From Actinospica sp035493475 (GTDB lineage: Bacteria > Actinomycetota > Actinomycetes > Streptomycetales > Catenulisporaceae): a stretch of 64,000 nt of DNA. Under the pieces are notes generated by a model. The model did not search any database and was not told the DNA's origin. It saw only the letters and a program-made list of their open reading frames with translations. The position numbers were made by a program, and so were the translations under genes. Numbering within the stretch: the first letter of the stretch is position 1; every line of letters begins with the position of its first letter. The stretch spans positions 18,633 through 82,632 of the forward strand of contig DATJIF010000095.1 in the NCBI GenBank assembly GCA_035493475.1. Direction: 5' to 3'. Positions 24,322 through 34,300 of this stretch are shown here, in pieces.

Positions 24322-24897
24322 GTGGAGAGCTCCGAGGCAGACCGGATTGCACAGTTGATCCACGAGGCTGGAGTCCTCAAGCTTCTACCGCGCACGGGCT
24401 GGGCCTACTGCGGGATCCGCAGTCCGGAGTCCGTCGCGGAGCACAGTTTCCGTACAGCTCTCATCGCCGGACTGATCGCGAAGGCGGAGGGTGCCGACCC
24501 GGCCAGGGCGACCTACCTCGCCGTCTGGCACGACACCCAGGAAACGCGCGTGCTCGACATCCCGCACCTGGGCCGCAAGTACCTCGACGCCGCCTCGAAC
24601 GAGACAGTCACCGCCGACCAGGTGTCCGGTCTCCCCGAGGGGGTTGCGGCTGATGTGAGGGCGTTGGTCCGCGAGTACGAGAGCGCGGAGACCTTGGAAG
24701 CCAAGTGCGCCCGGGACGCCGACAGGCTGGAGTGCCTGTTCCAAGCCATCGAGTACCGCGACGCCGGAGCCCGCAACGTCGATGGCTGGATCGAGAGCAG
24801 TCGTTCAACTCTGCGCACGATGACAGGCAAGCAGATCGCCGACGCCGCGATGAGCCAGGAGTCATCGCAGAAGTGGCACTCTGAGGCGATCCGCTAA
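24322..24897 (+). CDS. HD-domain phosphohydrolase (YfbR-like 5'-nucleotidase)
   Basis: This 191-aa protein shows the HD metal site in order: His in VAEHSFRTALIAG, the pair in AVWHDTQETR, and a late Asp in ARDADRLECLFQAIEYRD. This spacing resembles HD_3/YfbR-type enzymes that dephosphorylate deoxynucleoside monophosphates. AAGGAAGG sits 8 bp before the GTG at 24322; the TTG at 24298 is less likely. It belongs to the plus-strand run of nucleotide-related genes. Confidence 0.8.
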   Translation: MESSEADRIAQLIHEAGVLKLLPRTGWAYCGIRSPESVAEHSFRTALIAGLIAKAEGADPARATYLAVWHDTQETRVLDIPHLGRKYLDAASNETVTADQVSGLPEGVAADVRALVREYESAETLEAKCARDADRLECLFQAIEYRDAGARNVDGWIESSRSTLRTMTGKQIADAAMSQESSQKWHSEAIR

Positions 24898-24931
24898 CAC
24901 GACCCCTTGAATCGAGCGGAACGGAGAACCC

Positions 24932-25411
24932 ATGCGTGTTGGTGTGACCGGCCATATGAACCTGAGCGACGAGTCAGTGCCGCTGGTAGCCGAGGCTGTC
25001 CGCGCTCACCTCGCCACGCTCGATGTGCCGTCGCTTGTTGGTGTCAGCTGCCTGGCCCGGGGCGCGGACAGCGTGTTCGCCGAAGTCGTGATCGAGCTCG
25101 GTGGACGACTCGAAGTCGTACTGCCTTCCAGCAACTATCGCGAGGCGAAGGTCAAGCCGGACCACGTCCCACAGTTCGACCGGCTACTCACCCAGGCCTC
25201 CGAGGTGAAGACGATGCCATTCGACACGGCCAACCGCGACGCCTACGTAGCAGCCAATGAAGCCGTCCTCGGGACCGTTGACCAACTGGTCGCAGTCTGG
25301 GACGGCCGGCCGTCGCCCGACAGGGGAGGCACCGCTGGCGCCGTTGAGGAAGCGCGGGCGCGTGGCGTGAAGGTCAAGGTGATCTGGCCAGAGGGCGCGA
25401 CTCGAAGCTAG
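24932..25411 (+). CDS. SLOG/Rossmann-like nucleotide-binding protein
   Basis: This 159-aa protein starts MRVGVTGHMNLSDES and contains GVSCLARGADSVFAEVVIEL, VVLPSSNYRE and a C-terminal AVWDGRPSPDRGGTAGAVEE block. This is the layout of SLOG-superfamily proteins, which bind nucleotides or nucleotide-derived signals. The PGGxGTxxE motif of LOG-type phosphoribohydrolases is not exact here (GGTAGAVEEA). It lies 34 bp after the HD gene. Confidence 0.7.
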   Translation: MRVGVTGHMNLSDESVPLVAEAVRAHLATLDVPSLVGVSCLARGADSVFAEVVIELGGRLEVVLPSSNYREAKVKPDHVPQFDRLLTQASEVKTMPFDTANRDAYVAANEAVLGTVDQLVAVWDGRPSPDRGGTAGAVEEARARGVKVKVIWPEGATRS

Positions 25412-25494
25412 ACGGAACGACGATCAGGACGCGGTCACGGCACACGCGGGGACCTTGCAGCTGACGCCTTCGATATCTAGCCCAAGGTGGGACC

Positions 25495-25947
25495 ATGTAC
25501 GAGTTTCACGGCTGGTTTGAGATCTCCGAGTCAACGGACGAATCTGACACCGGCACCTTGTCCGAGGGAGTCGCCGAACTGCACGCCATGGTGGAGGCGC
25601 TCGGCTGGCGCACCGCGTCGGCCACGCTCCGCGTGTTCAACGGCTCTCACGTACTCAACCTCGACGGCCTCACAAACCGCCGTGGCACTGAAGCGGACGA
25701 GCTCGACTCGCTTCTAACGCATGTGTGCAAGCGCTTCCCCGGCTCATACGGGCTCATCTACGACCGCTCTGACAACGACCCAGAGTTCGTCGGCGGACCG
25801 AACGCCTTCCGCGTCCGCGTCATGGCGCGTGGAGAGTTCGTGGCCCATCAGGACCCCTTCCTCTCGCCGATCCAGCCAACCATTGAGGCTGCGGCGGGAG
25901 GCGGGAACGCTGACCTAGACCACGGCGCACAGAAGAGAGCGACATGA
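25495..25947 (+). CDS. Immunity protein 7 (Imm7) family
   Basis: This 150-aa protein matches Imm7 from start to end: MYEFHGWFEI, a RVFNGSHVLNLDGLTNRRG segment, FPGSYGLIYDRSDNDP, NAFRVRVMARGEF and DPFLSPIQPTIE. Imm7 proteins neutralise toxins of polymorphic toxin systems. No toxin gene is next to it. Its stop overlaps the start of the NUDIX gene (ATGA). Confidence 0.85.
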   Translation: MYEFHGWFEISESTDESDTGTLSEGVAELHAMVEALGWRTASATLRVFNGSHVLNLDGLTNRRGTEADELDSLLTHVCKRFPGSYGLIYDRSDNDPEFVGGPNAFRVRVMARGEFVAHQDPFLSPIQPTIEAAAGGGNADLDHGAQKRAT

Positions 25948-26402
25948 TCGAGCGAGTCCGCGCCATTCTCGTCACCGACGCCGAGCGCCTTCTGCTCATC
26001 AAGCGCACACGCCCCGGTGTACCGCCGTACTGGGTGCTGCCTGGCGGACAAGTCGAGTTGGACGACGACGACCTTGAGTCTGCACTCCACCGCGAGTTGC
26101 GTGAGGAGATCGCTGGCGAAGCGGAGATACACGCCCTCGTCCAAGTTCTCGACGCCGACGACGGCTCCGGCAGCCAGTACTTCTATCTCGCGCGCATCCA
26201 CACCTGGCACTTCGAGGAGCGCTCCGGCCCCGAGTTCTCCGATCGTGACCCTGCCCGTGGAACGTACGACCTCGACCAGATCCCACTGACGGCTGACGCT
26301 CTCGCGGCCATCAACATCAAGCCCGGTCCAACCGCCGCACTAATCCGTGAGGCAGTCGCCGGCCCAGGCTTGTTCGCCCTCGCCGACCTCCGCACCTCCT
26401 GA
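25944..26402 (+). CDS. NUDIX hydrolase
   Basis: This 152-aa enzyme carries a NUDIX box, GGQVELDDDDLESALHRELREEIAG, with the catalytic REL-REE core but a longer front spacer. It would hydrolyse a nucleoside diphosphate linked to another group; the substrate is unknown. The ATG overlaps the Imm7 stop, so the two are translationally coupled. It is the last gene of the run that starts at the XRE-TPR regulator. Confidence 0.88.
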   Translation: MIERVRAILVTDAERLLLIKRTRPGVPPYWVLPGGQVELDDDDLESALHRELREEIAGEAEIHALVQVLDADDGSGSQYFYLARIHTWHFEERSGPEFSDRDPARGTYDLDQIPLTADALAAINIKPGPTAALIREAVAGPGLFALADLRTS

Positions 26403-26978
26403 CTAACGAGTCATGAGCGACGGACTGCGTCACCTTGCGACCCACGGTGTCCGCACCGACTGCGCGGCTGTCCACTGAAGCCGCCGATGCGTAGTACGCC
26501 GGGGCCGCCCGCTCTCTGGACGATGGGGCCGCACAGGCGCCGTCAAGGGCGGCTGCGCCGTCGCTGTCGCGATGCGCTGCGCGCACCCTGGACAGCTCCC
26601 GCACGACCCGACCAGATTCAACCGGCGGGCGGCCCTCCGAGGGAACTTTCTTGAATTCATCCAAGAGCGCCTCAATCACCCTCGATGAAGCCTCGAACGA
26701 CTCGCCAAAGAGAAGCATCAAAAAGCAACCAGAATAGTCCACCTACAAAACACGCCGCCATCCACAAGTTTCCAGAATCCTATCCATCAGGCCAGCTCAA
26801 CCCACTAGCAAGCCCAACCAGACACCTCTTGCAATTCCGGTCGCCGACCCGGTTTGGGTCGTGCTACAGTCTCAAATAGGGCGATCGGGGAGTGGTGGGA
26901 AATGGTGCTGAAAATGCGATTCAGCGCACCGCTACCCTCGACAGATTTCGGGTCGCTGAGGGGCGGGTGGTCGGTGTG
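26403..26978. other. 576-bp intergenic region before the relaxase; candidate oriT
   Basis: No supported gene is present. The part from about 26680 to 26880 is clearly AT-richer than its surroundings. CGACCC-GGTTT-GGGTCG (26845-26861) can form a 6-bp stem. Origins of transfer of MobF relaxases usually lie next to the relaxase gene, so the nic site is expected here, but I cannot point to a known nic consensus. Confidence 0.35.
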
Positions 26979-29900
26979 ATGACCATCCACAAGCTGACGG
27001 CCGGGACCGGCTATACGTACCTCACCCGTCAGGTCGCTGGCGGCGATGTGCAGCGCGAGCGGGGCCAGTCGGCGGCGGACTATTACACCGCGAAGGGCAA
27101 CCCGCCAGGGGTGTGGGCCGGGCGCGGTGCGCCGCTGCTTGGGCTTGAGAGGCAGCAGGTGACCGAGCAGCAGATGTTCTATCTGTTCGGTCTCGGCATG
27201 CATCCGGATGCCGAGCGCCTCGCAGATGAGTACGTTCAAGCGCACCTCGACAGTCTCAAACCAGGGCGCGACGCGCTCCCTCTGGTCCGGCGTGCCTACG
27301 CGTCGGCGGCGCTAGGCCGCGCCTTTCCGGTGTACGAGGGACTCGACGACTTCGAGACGCGGGTGTCCGAGCGTCTCGCTCGGATCGCTGCCGAGACCGG
27401 TCGCGCCGTGACGGTCGCGGAGACGAAGAAGGTGAAGGCGGAGGAGGCACATAGGCAGCGCGCGGCGGTCGCCGGATTCGATGTCGTGTTCGCGCCGGTG
27501 AAGTCCGCCGCGATCCTGTGGGCACTCGACGAACGTGCGGAGGTGCGTGCCGCCGTGCGTGCGGCGCACGAAGCTGCTCGGGACGCCGCGCTCGAACTTC
27601 TGGAGCAGCACGCGGCCTTCACCCGTACCGGCAACAAGGGGCAGGCACAGATCGAGACCCGCGGGCTGATCGCGGCCGTGTTCGATCACTACGACTCACG
27701 GGCCGGCGACCCGAACCTGCACAGCCACGTCGCAGTTAGCAGCAAGGTACTCGGGGTGGACGGGAAGTGGCGGGCGCTGGATGCGCGGGGCCTGTACCGG
27801 ATGACGGTCGCGGCGTCGGAGTTCTACAACACCCGCTTCGAGACCGAACTGGCGGCCAGACTTGGAGTCACGTTCGCGGCTCGGCCGGACACGGTTGCGG
27901 GCCGGGAAGCCGTGCGCGAGATCGCCGGCGTACCGGTCGCGGTCATTGAGCTTTTCTCGGCCCGTCGTAGCGAGATCGAGGCGCGCTACGAGCAACTCGT
28001 ACGCGAATACCGGCGCGAGCACGGGCACGATCCGTCCGCCGGGGTGTGCCATAAGCTCGCCCGCCAAGCCAACCTCGACACCCGTGAAGGGAAGAAGGCG
28101 CCGCGCTCGCTGCAGGAGATGCGCGCGGATTGGACTCAGTCGGCGGCCGACGCGTACGGCGTCGATATCGTCACGAAGATCATGGCCGCGGTCCCCGCCC
28201 AGACCTCGATACCCGCTCCGTCCGTGGTGCTCGACCCAGCCGAAATCGCCGCTCAGGTCGTGGCTAACGTCGCCGAGGCCCGCTCCACATGGACGGTATG
28301 GAACCTGCGTGCTGAGGCCGAGCGCCTCGCCCGCATTGAAGGTTCCTTCACCTCTGGCCCGGAGCACGCGCAGTTCGTCGAGCAGGTGGTCGAGCGTGCG
28401 ATCGGTCCGGCCCTCTGCGTGCGCGTGGACTCGGTCGCGCTACTCAATGAGCCCGCACGCCTACGTCGTACGGACGGCGCTTCGGTGTTCACCGAGCACG
28501 CCGCCGCCCGGTACACCAGCCCGCTGATTCTGGGTGCCGAAGCCCGTCTAGTGACCGCGGCGACGACGGTCGCGTCGGGTGCTCCCATCCCTGCTGTGGC
28601 CGCGAACGCCGCCATTGCCCGGTTTGAGTCCGAGCACGGTGAGCTTGACCCAGGACAGCGCCGCCTGGCCGTCGCCTTCGCGACCGACCGGAGGCAGCTG
28701 AGCGTCGGACTGGGCCCCGCCGGGTCCGGTAAGACCACCGCGATGCGTGCGTTCGCCGAGATCTGCGAGGCATCGGGCCACCGCGTGATCGCGCTGGGCA
28801 CCTCGGCGGCTTCGTCCGCTGTGCTGGGCGAGGAACTCGGTGTGAAGGCGGAGAACCTGCACAAGTTCCTGTGGGAGCACACCTACGGACCGGCCGCCGA
28901 CGCGCTGCGTTCAGGCCAACTGGTGTCCGCAGGCCGCGCCAGATTCCGCATCGGTGCAGGTGACGTGATCCTCCTCGACGAGGCCGGAATGGCCGGGACC
29001 CTCAACCTCGATCGGCTTGTGGCGCTCGCTGCAGAACGCGGTGCGACAGTGCGACTGCTCGGCGACCACCGTCAGCTCGGCGCCGTCGAATCCGGCGGCG
29101 CACTGCGCCTGCTCGTGAACGAGGTAGGTGCCACCGAACTCACCAACCTGCACCGATTCCGCCAGCCGCGCGAGGCCGAAGCCACCCTCAAGCTGCGCGA
29201 TGGCGACGCGTCCGCGCTCGAGTTCTACCAGCAGCACAACCGGATCATCGGCGGCTCACGCGAGGCGATGATCGAGTCCGCCTACGAAGGCTGGCGCGCG
29301 GACGTACTCGCTGGCAAGACCAGTCTCATGGCCGCCGCCACCAATCAGGACGTGAGCGCCCTCAACGCCCGTGCCCGTGACGACCGCGTCGTGGCCGGGC
29401 ATGTCGAGGCGACAGGCGCGCCTCTGCGCGACGGGACAGTCGCCGGCACGGGGGACTGGATCGTCACCCGCCGCAACGACCGGCGGCTGACCGTCTGCTC
29501 CGGCCGCGACTTCGTCAAGAACGGCGACGCGTGGACAGTGACCGATCGACGCGAGGACGGCTCTCTGATCGTCAAGAACCAGAGCCACGGCGGGCGCGCA
29601 ATCCTTTCCGCCGACTACGTCCGGGCACACGTCGAACTCGCCTACGCGACCACCGCCCACCGCGCCCAAGGCTCGACCGTCGATACCGCTCACCCCCTGA
29701 TCACCGAGGAGATGAGCCGCGAGAACCTGTACGTCATCGCGACCCGCGCCCGCGAGTACACGATGCTCTACGTCGCCACCCACAACGTCCCCAACCTCGA
29801 CCCGGACCTGCATCTCGATGCGGTGCGCAACGACCCCAACGCGTTCGCCGCGAGAGAGGTTCTCGAACACGTCATCACGCGCGAATCTGCCGAGCTGTCC

Positions 29901-30716
29901 GCCACCGAGACCATTCGAAACGCCCAGGAACACGCGGTGAACCTGAGCGTCCTGATCCCCAACTACCAGTACGCCCGCCAGGTCCTCGTCACTCAATCTG
30001 CACCCGCTGAGCAGATTAGTCAGGCGCGCGTCGGTCCCGAGCTCGCCCGTGCGAACCTGCCCGCTTGGCTCCCGCCCGTGCCCGCCGAGACCGTGCTCAC
30101 CCGCGACGACCATGCCTACCTCACCGCGTCCGCGGAACTGATCAGCATGCGTGTCGAGGCGCTGGCCGAGCGAGCTATCGCCGACCGCCCTGCCTGGACA
30201 CGCAAGCTCGGCAACGAGCCCGAGCACGTCGAAGAACGAGCCGCTTGGGCGACACGAATCGGCACGATCGCCGCATACCGTGAACAGCAGCAGATCGTCG
30301 ACAACGATCCACACCACCCCGCCGGCCCGCACATCGAAACGAACCTCGCCGACTACATGCCCTACTCCCACGCCTTCCGTGCCGCCGCCGAGCTGCGCCA
30401 GGCGGCCCGCGGCCGTCCGTGGTCGGAGATCGATTCAGACGTTCCCGAGCGCCCCGACGCCCAGCGGCCTGACAGACAGCGCGCCCCGCGAGGAGACACC
30501 CAGACACAGGCCCGTGATCGCCGCCGTGAGTCCCTGACTCCCGCACAGCGTCAGCGAATCGCCGATGCTGCAGTCGAACGACGCGCGCGGCATGCGCGGG
30601 AGTACGAGCCGCCGATCCAGAGGCAGCCACAACCGGAGGTGCTCGAATATCGGCCGCACCTCATTCCGCCTCCGCCTCAGCCGGAGCACCATCGCGGCCC
30701 CACGATTGGCTGGTAA
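26979..30716 (+). CDS. MobF-type relaxase with SF1 helicase domain (TrwC/TraI-like)
   Basis: This 1245-aa protein starts MTIHKLTAGTGYTYLTRQVA. The TrwC-like relaxase domain has nucleophile candidates Tyr12, Tyr14, Tyr35 and Tyr36, and the three-histidine metal motif at His237, His248 and His250 (FDHYDSRAGDPNLHSH). The helicase part has Walker A near residue 580 (GPAGSGKTTAM), Walker B near 665 (ILLDEAGMAG) and the late AYATTAHRAQGSTVD motif. It nicks oriT and unwinds the strand for transfer. The ATG at 26979 fits family N-termini; the open frame back to 26892 does not. No coupling protein or secretion genes accompany it. Confidence 0.92.
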   Translation: MTIHKLTAGTGYTYLTRQVAGGDVQRERGQSAADYYTAKGNPPGVWAGRGAPLLGLERQQVTEQQMFYLFGLGMHPDAERLADEYVQAHLDSLKPGRDALPLVRRAYASAALGRAFPVYEGLDDFETRVSERLARIAAETGRAVTVAETKKVKAEEAHRQRAAVAGFDVVFAPVKSAAILWALDERAEVRAAVRAAHEAARDAALELLEQHAAFTRTGNKGQAQIETRGLIAAVFDHYDSRAGDPNLHSHVAVSSKVLGVDGKWRALDARGLYRMTVAASEFYNTRFETELAARLGVTFAARPDTVAGREAVREIAGVPVAVIELFSARRSEIEARYEQLVREYRREHGHDPSAGVCHKLARQANLDTREGKKAPRSLQEMRADWTQSAADAYGVDIVTKIMAAVPAQTSIPAPSVVLDPAEIAAQVVANVAEARSTWTVWNLRAEAERLARIEGSFTSGPEHAQFVEQVVERAIGPALCVRVDSVALLNEPARLRRTDGASVFTEHAAARYTSPLILGAEARLVTAATTVASGAPIPAVAANAAIARFESEHGELDPGQRRLAVAFATDRRQLSVGLGPAGSGKTTAMRAFAEICEASGHRVIALGTSAASSAVLGEELGVKAENLHKFLWEHTYGPAADALRSGQLVSAGRARFRIGAGDVILLDEAGMAGTLNLDRLVALAAERGATVRLLGDHRQLGAVESGGALRLLVNEVGATELTNLHRFRQPREAEATLKLRDGDASALEFYQQHNRIIGGSREAMIESAYEGWRADVLAGKTSLMAAATNQDVSALNARARDDRVVAGHVEATGAPLRDGTVAGTGDWIVTRRNDRRLTVCSGRDFVKNGDAWTVTDRREDGSLIVKNQSHGGRAILSADYVRAHVELAYATTAHRAQGSTVDTAHPLITEEMSRENLYVIATRAREYTMLYVATHNVPNLDPDLHLDAVRNDPNAFAAREVLEHVITRESAELSATETIRNAQEHAVNLSVLIPNYQYARQVLVTQSAPAEQISQARVGPELARANLPAWLPPVPAETVLTRDDHAYLTASAELISMRVEALAERAIADRPAWTRKLGNEPEHVEERAAWATRIGTIAAYREQQQIVDNDPHHPAGPHIETNLADYMPYSHAFRAAAELRQAARGRPWSEIDSDVPERPDAQRPDRQRAPRGDTQTQARDRRRESLTPAQRQRIADAAVERRARHAREYEPPIQRQPQPEVLEYRPHLIPPPPQPEHHRGPTIGW

Positions 30717-31129
30717 GGGTAGTTCCCATGCTTCAGCTGTGTTCTCGGCTTCCGCCGTTGTTGCGGGCTTGGCGTGTTCACACGGTGAGTCCGAGCTGTG
30801 CCTGTGTTGGGGTGCCATTCACCGACACGGATCCTTCCCCATCAGCGGATGTGGTAGGGGTGTGGAGACCGGAGGCGTCCCCTCTGGCGGTTGTGGCAGA
30901 ACGCGCTGGTGCTTCCGCCGCCGCTTTGATCCCCGCTCTGTGAGCCTTCTCAATCTGCCTAGTGTGCGACGCATTTCAGCCAGCCAAAAACTGCTAAATA
31001 TGGACATCGGTGTAGACTGTAGATGTTAATCCCTTAGGTAAGTTCTTAGGCAATCAGTAACACCAATTACACCTGCAACATCAGACCTCTGTTGATCTTT
31101 CGGATGACCCATCGTGATCGTCTTGTTAC
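30717..31129. other. Intergenic region between relaxase and defence operon
   Basis: A short plus-strand frame at 30728-30943 (71 aa, MLQLCSRLPPLLRAW...) lacks a good ribosome binding site and a recognisable family, so I do not call it. From about 30960 the DNA becomes AT-rich, with repeats of CTTAGG, leading into the promoter described next. Confidence 0.3.
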
Positions 31130-31167
31130 TTGACGACCAGTTCCTATTAGTTGTCTAATGACTGGTC
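31130..31167 (+). promoter_or_regulatory. Promoter with overlapping palindrome upstream of the helicase-methylase-ATPase operon
   Basis: TTGACG (31130-31135), an 18-bp spacer and TCTAAT (31154-31159) match a sigma70-type promoter well. An interrupted palindrome overlaps it: GACCAGT (31135-31141) pairs with ACTGGTC (31161-31167), and inside that ATTAG (31146-31150) pairs with CTAAT (31155-31159). A repressor bound here would block the promoter. Confidence 0.5.
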
Positions 31168-31328
31168 AGCCGCCATGTGTGGCCCCCTGGTGGTGTGTCG
31201 AGGGGTTCGCAAAAATTGGCGTCGAACAAAATGGCGAGGATTGCAACCGTTCAATGTAATGCGAAGAGTCACGTGCTCAGCAATGCTGGTTGCAGCAAGT
31301 GGTCTGATCGCAGATCTAGGGGTGGGTC

Positions 31329-34300
31329 GTGAGCGTGGCAGAATCAGAAGGTCTGCCGGCTCTTGGCACCCAGGTCCGCATCGACGGCGACATGGTCACC
31401 GTTGTTGCTGCTCAGCCTACCGGCGATGGGGCTGATCTGGTTGTCCGGCACGGAGACGGCACCCTTACTGATGTTGCGCTGAATCTAGATGAGTTGCGCG
31501 TGGCTGCAGTGCCCGTCAATGATGCCGGGGGTGACCCCGGCCGTGCGCTTGCTGCGCTATGGGGTCGGTGGATGCAGTACGCCGTTCCCCGCATCCGATC
31601 CGCAGTGCTCGCTACGAGGCCACTGCGGCCGTATGCGCATCAGGATGAGGCAGTCTTTAGCCATATGCTGGCCCAGCCTCGCCTGCGGTTTCTCTTAGCC
31701 GATGAGCCAGGTACTGGCAAGACAATCATGACCGGAATGTACATAGGCGAAGGTACTAGGCGGGGGTTGCTGCCTGGCAAGACCGTGATCATCGTACCCG
31801 CGCACCTCGTGGAGAAGTGGAAGCGAGATTTGCGTCGCTATTTCGCGATCGAAGCAGCCACCGTCACCGCAGAGGTCGCCAGGGACCCCCGGGATCTCGA
31901 TCCACGCGTGAGTGTGTGGGTCGTGAGCGTCGATCTTTACACCTACAACCTTGACGTGCGGCGCAAGATCTCCGGGGCCCGAGCATCGTGGTCGCTGACT
32001 GTCTTTGATGAGGCGCACCGGCTGACCCCCACGTCTCAATACCTTGGGGCCGCTCGGGACGCGTCGAACCGCACGCACCATCTCCTGTTGCTTACGGCTA
32101 CGCCGCATCGGGGTAAGGAGCACTATTTCCGCGGTCTACTCAGCCTCCTGGACCCGACTCTATACCCGTGGGATCCGCGGCAGACCGAGTACGACAATGC
32201 GCTGAAACCCTCCACCTTGACCTTCCTCCGCAGGATGAAGGAGGAGCTAAAAGACTTCGATGGCGAGCCGCTCTTTCCGCCTCGATATGCCGAGACAGTC
32301 CCCATCGCGCTGAGCGGTCCTGAACTCGCGGCCTATACCGCAGTGATGGACTACGTCGATACCTTCTATGGCGAGAACGCGACCTTAGCTCGCTCGATCT
32401 ACGGCAAACGGGCCGCTTCCTGCCTTGTGGCCGCGGCCGCCACGATCAAGCGGCGGCAAGAGGTCCTCAAGGGGCCAGCGTCCAGCCGGGTTGACGGCCC
32501 TGTGCCTGACGAATTCACTCGGGCCGACGGTTCGGTCAATCTTGCTGTGGAAGATGACGAGGCCTGGGAGCGCGCGGAGGGCGTCATCGTCAATGCGCGC
32601 ACACGCAACAAGAGCGAAGAGCTAGCAGCGATCGACCAGGTTGCGGCAACTGTCCAGCGCGCTGCGGCTGCTAGCCCGTCCACGAAATGGCTGCAGATGG
32701 AGAGGCTCCTCGCCGTGCACGGCATCGCGCCGGGGCAGGGACAGTTGCTCGTCTTTACGGAGTTCGCCGATACCGCGCGGTGGCTCGCTGGACGCTTTGG
32801 CCGCGCTGGGTACAGCGTCGAGACCCTTGAGGGGGCGGTCAAGCATCAGGAGCGTGACCAGCTTCAACAGCGGTTTCTCGCTGGAGTATATCAGGTCCTT
32901 GTCTCCACTGACGCTGGAGGCGAAGGGATTGATCTGCAGTCCGCGCATGTCATGATCAACTGGGACATTCCGTGGTCCCTAGTGCGACTCGAACAGCGCA
33001 TGGGCCGATTGCACCGCATCGGTCAGACCAAGCCGGTGCACATCTACCACCTTGTAGCGCCGGGTACCCGCGAGGGTCGGGTGCAGGAGGTTATGCTCGG
33101 CAACCTCGAGGCTGTCGGGCAAGCACTTGGCGGACGGATCTTCGACCTGCTCGATGCGACCGCCGACCGCGCCGGCTTCGACTACACCGACGCGCTCGTT
33201 AAGGCTCAGGCCGGGCAATCGGTCGCCATTCCCGAGACGGACGAACTGCTGTCGAAGGCCCGGGAACTAGTCCTTGACGAAGACCGACTCCACACACCTG
33301 CCAATACCGAGGCGGCACTCGACCGGTTCCGCGCCGACCGCCTCGAGGCGATCAACCCTGTCATTGTCGACGGATTCGTCGACCAGCTTGCCGCCGCCGA
33401 AACATGGCACCTGGGCCCGGGGCCGGCTAAGGGCATCCGCCGGGTCACTTCAACCCGGCTTCTGCCCCCGGCGCTCGGTGGTGAATATGATGCATTGGTC
33501 GCCGCCGATGGCGCATCCGTTCGGCAAGCTGTAAATGACGGCTCCCAGGGGCTGGGGGACGTTATCGTTCTTGGGCCCACCGAGGAGCCGTTTGGTGATC
33601 TGGTCGACCTCGCGTTGCGCACTGGCGAGATCGAACTGATCCGGGGCACAGTCCTCTCCGACCCCGCCTCCCTGACGAACTACACGCTCCTGGTCTACGA
33701 CGCCGAAGTCGAGATACACGATGGTCTGCGCAGGCGGCGGCTCAAGTCCCCGGTCCTCGTGCGGTACTCGGGAGCCGGAGCGTTCGAGAGTGCCTGGGAG
33801 TCCCTCATGCTCCTAAGTCCCACGGGTGCGGACCGCAGCGCACCGCCCCTTTCACCGGCCCTGCGCCACGACAGTGAACAAGAAGCCCGCGTGGCGTTGA
33901 TGCGTGAGGTTGCGCGTGCCCGCGCAGAGCGGGAGTCCTGGGTTGAGAAGGCGCGCCATCAGCTTGACCAGGTCGAATATCGCTATATGGACGAACTCGA
34001 GGATTTGCCGGCTGCTGAGAGGCGTGAGCGGATGTCACGCTTCGAGGAGCTAAAGCGCAATCGACTCATCCAGCTCGACGACATCAGCAAGGTCGGGCAT
34101 GGTGTTCCCCGATTGATCGGCTGGGCACACGTCACCGGTGAGGCCCGCCTTGACCAGCTCGGCTACGACCCTGACAGCGAAGCCGTCGCGGTGGCCACAG
34201 TTCTAGCCGAGCTGGAGCGGCTCGGTTTCGATGTGGATGATCGCCAGACCGCGGGTGTTGGCTACGACCTTCTCGCCCGCCAGCGCACGACAAGAGAGCA

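Noticed and set aside
26317..26742. Minus-strand frame of 141 codons after the NUDIX gene
   Set aside because: Overlaps the NUDIX 3' end, has no clear ribosome binding site and no recognisable family. The first 30 residues look protein-like, so a small gene is not fully excluded.
30728..30943. 71-codon plus-strand frame after the relaxase
   Set aside because: No family, poor ribosome binding site and atypical composition.
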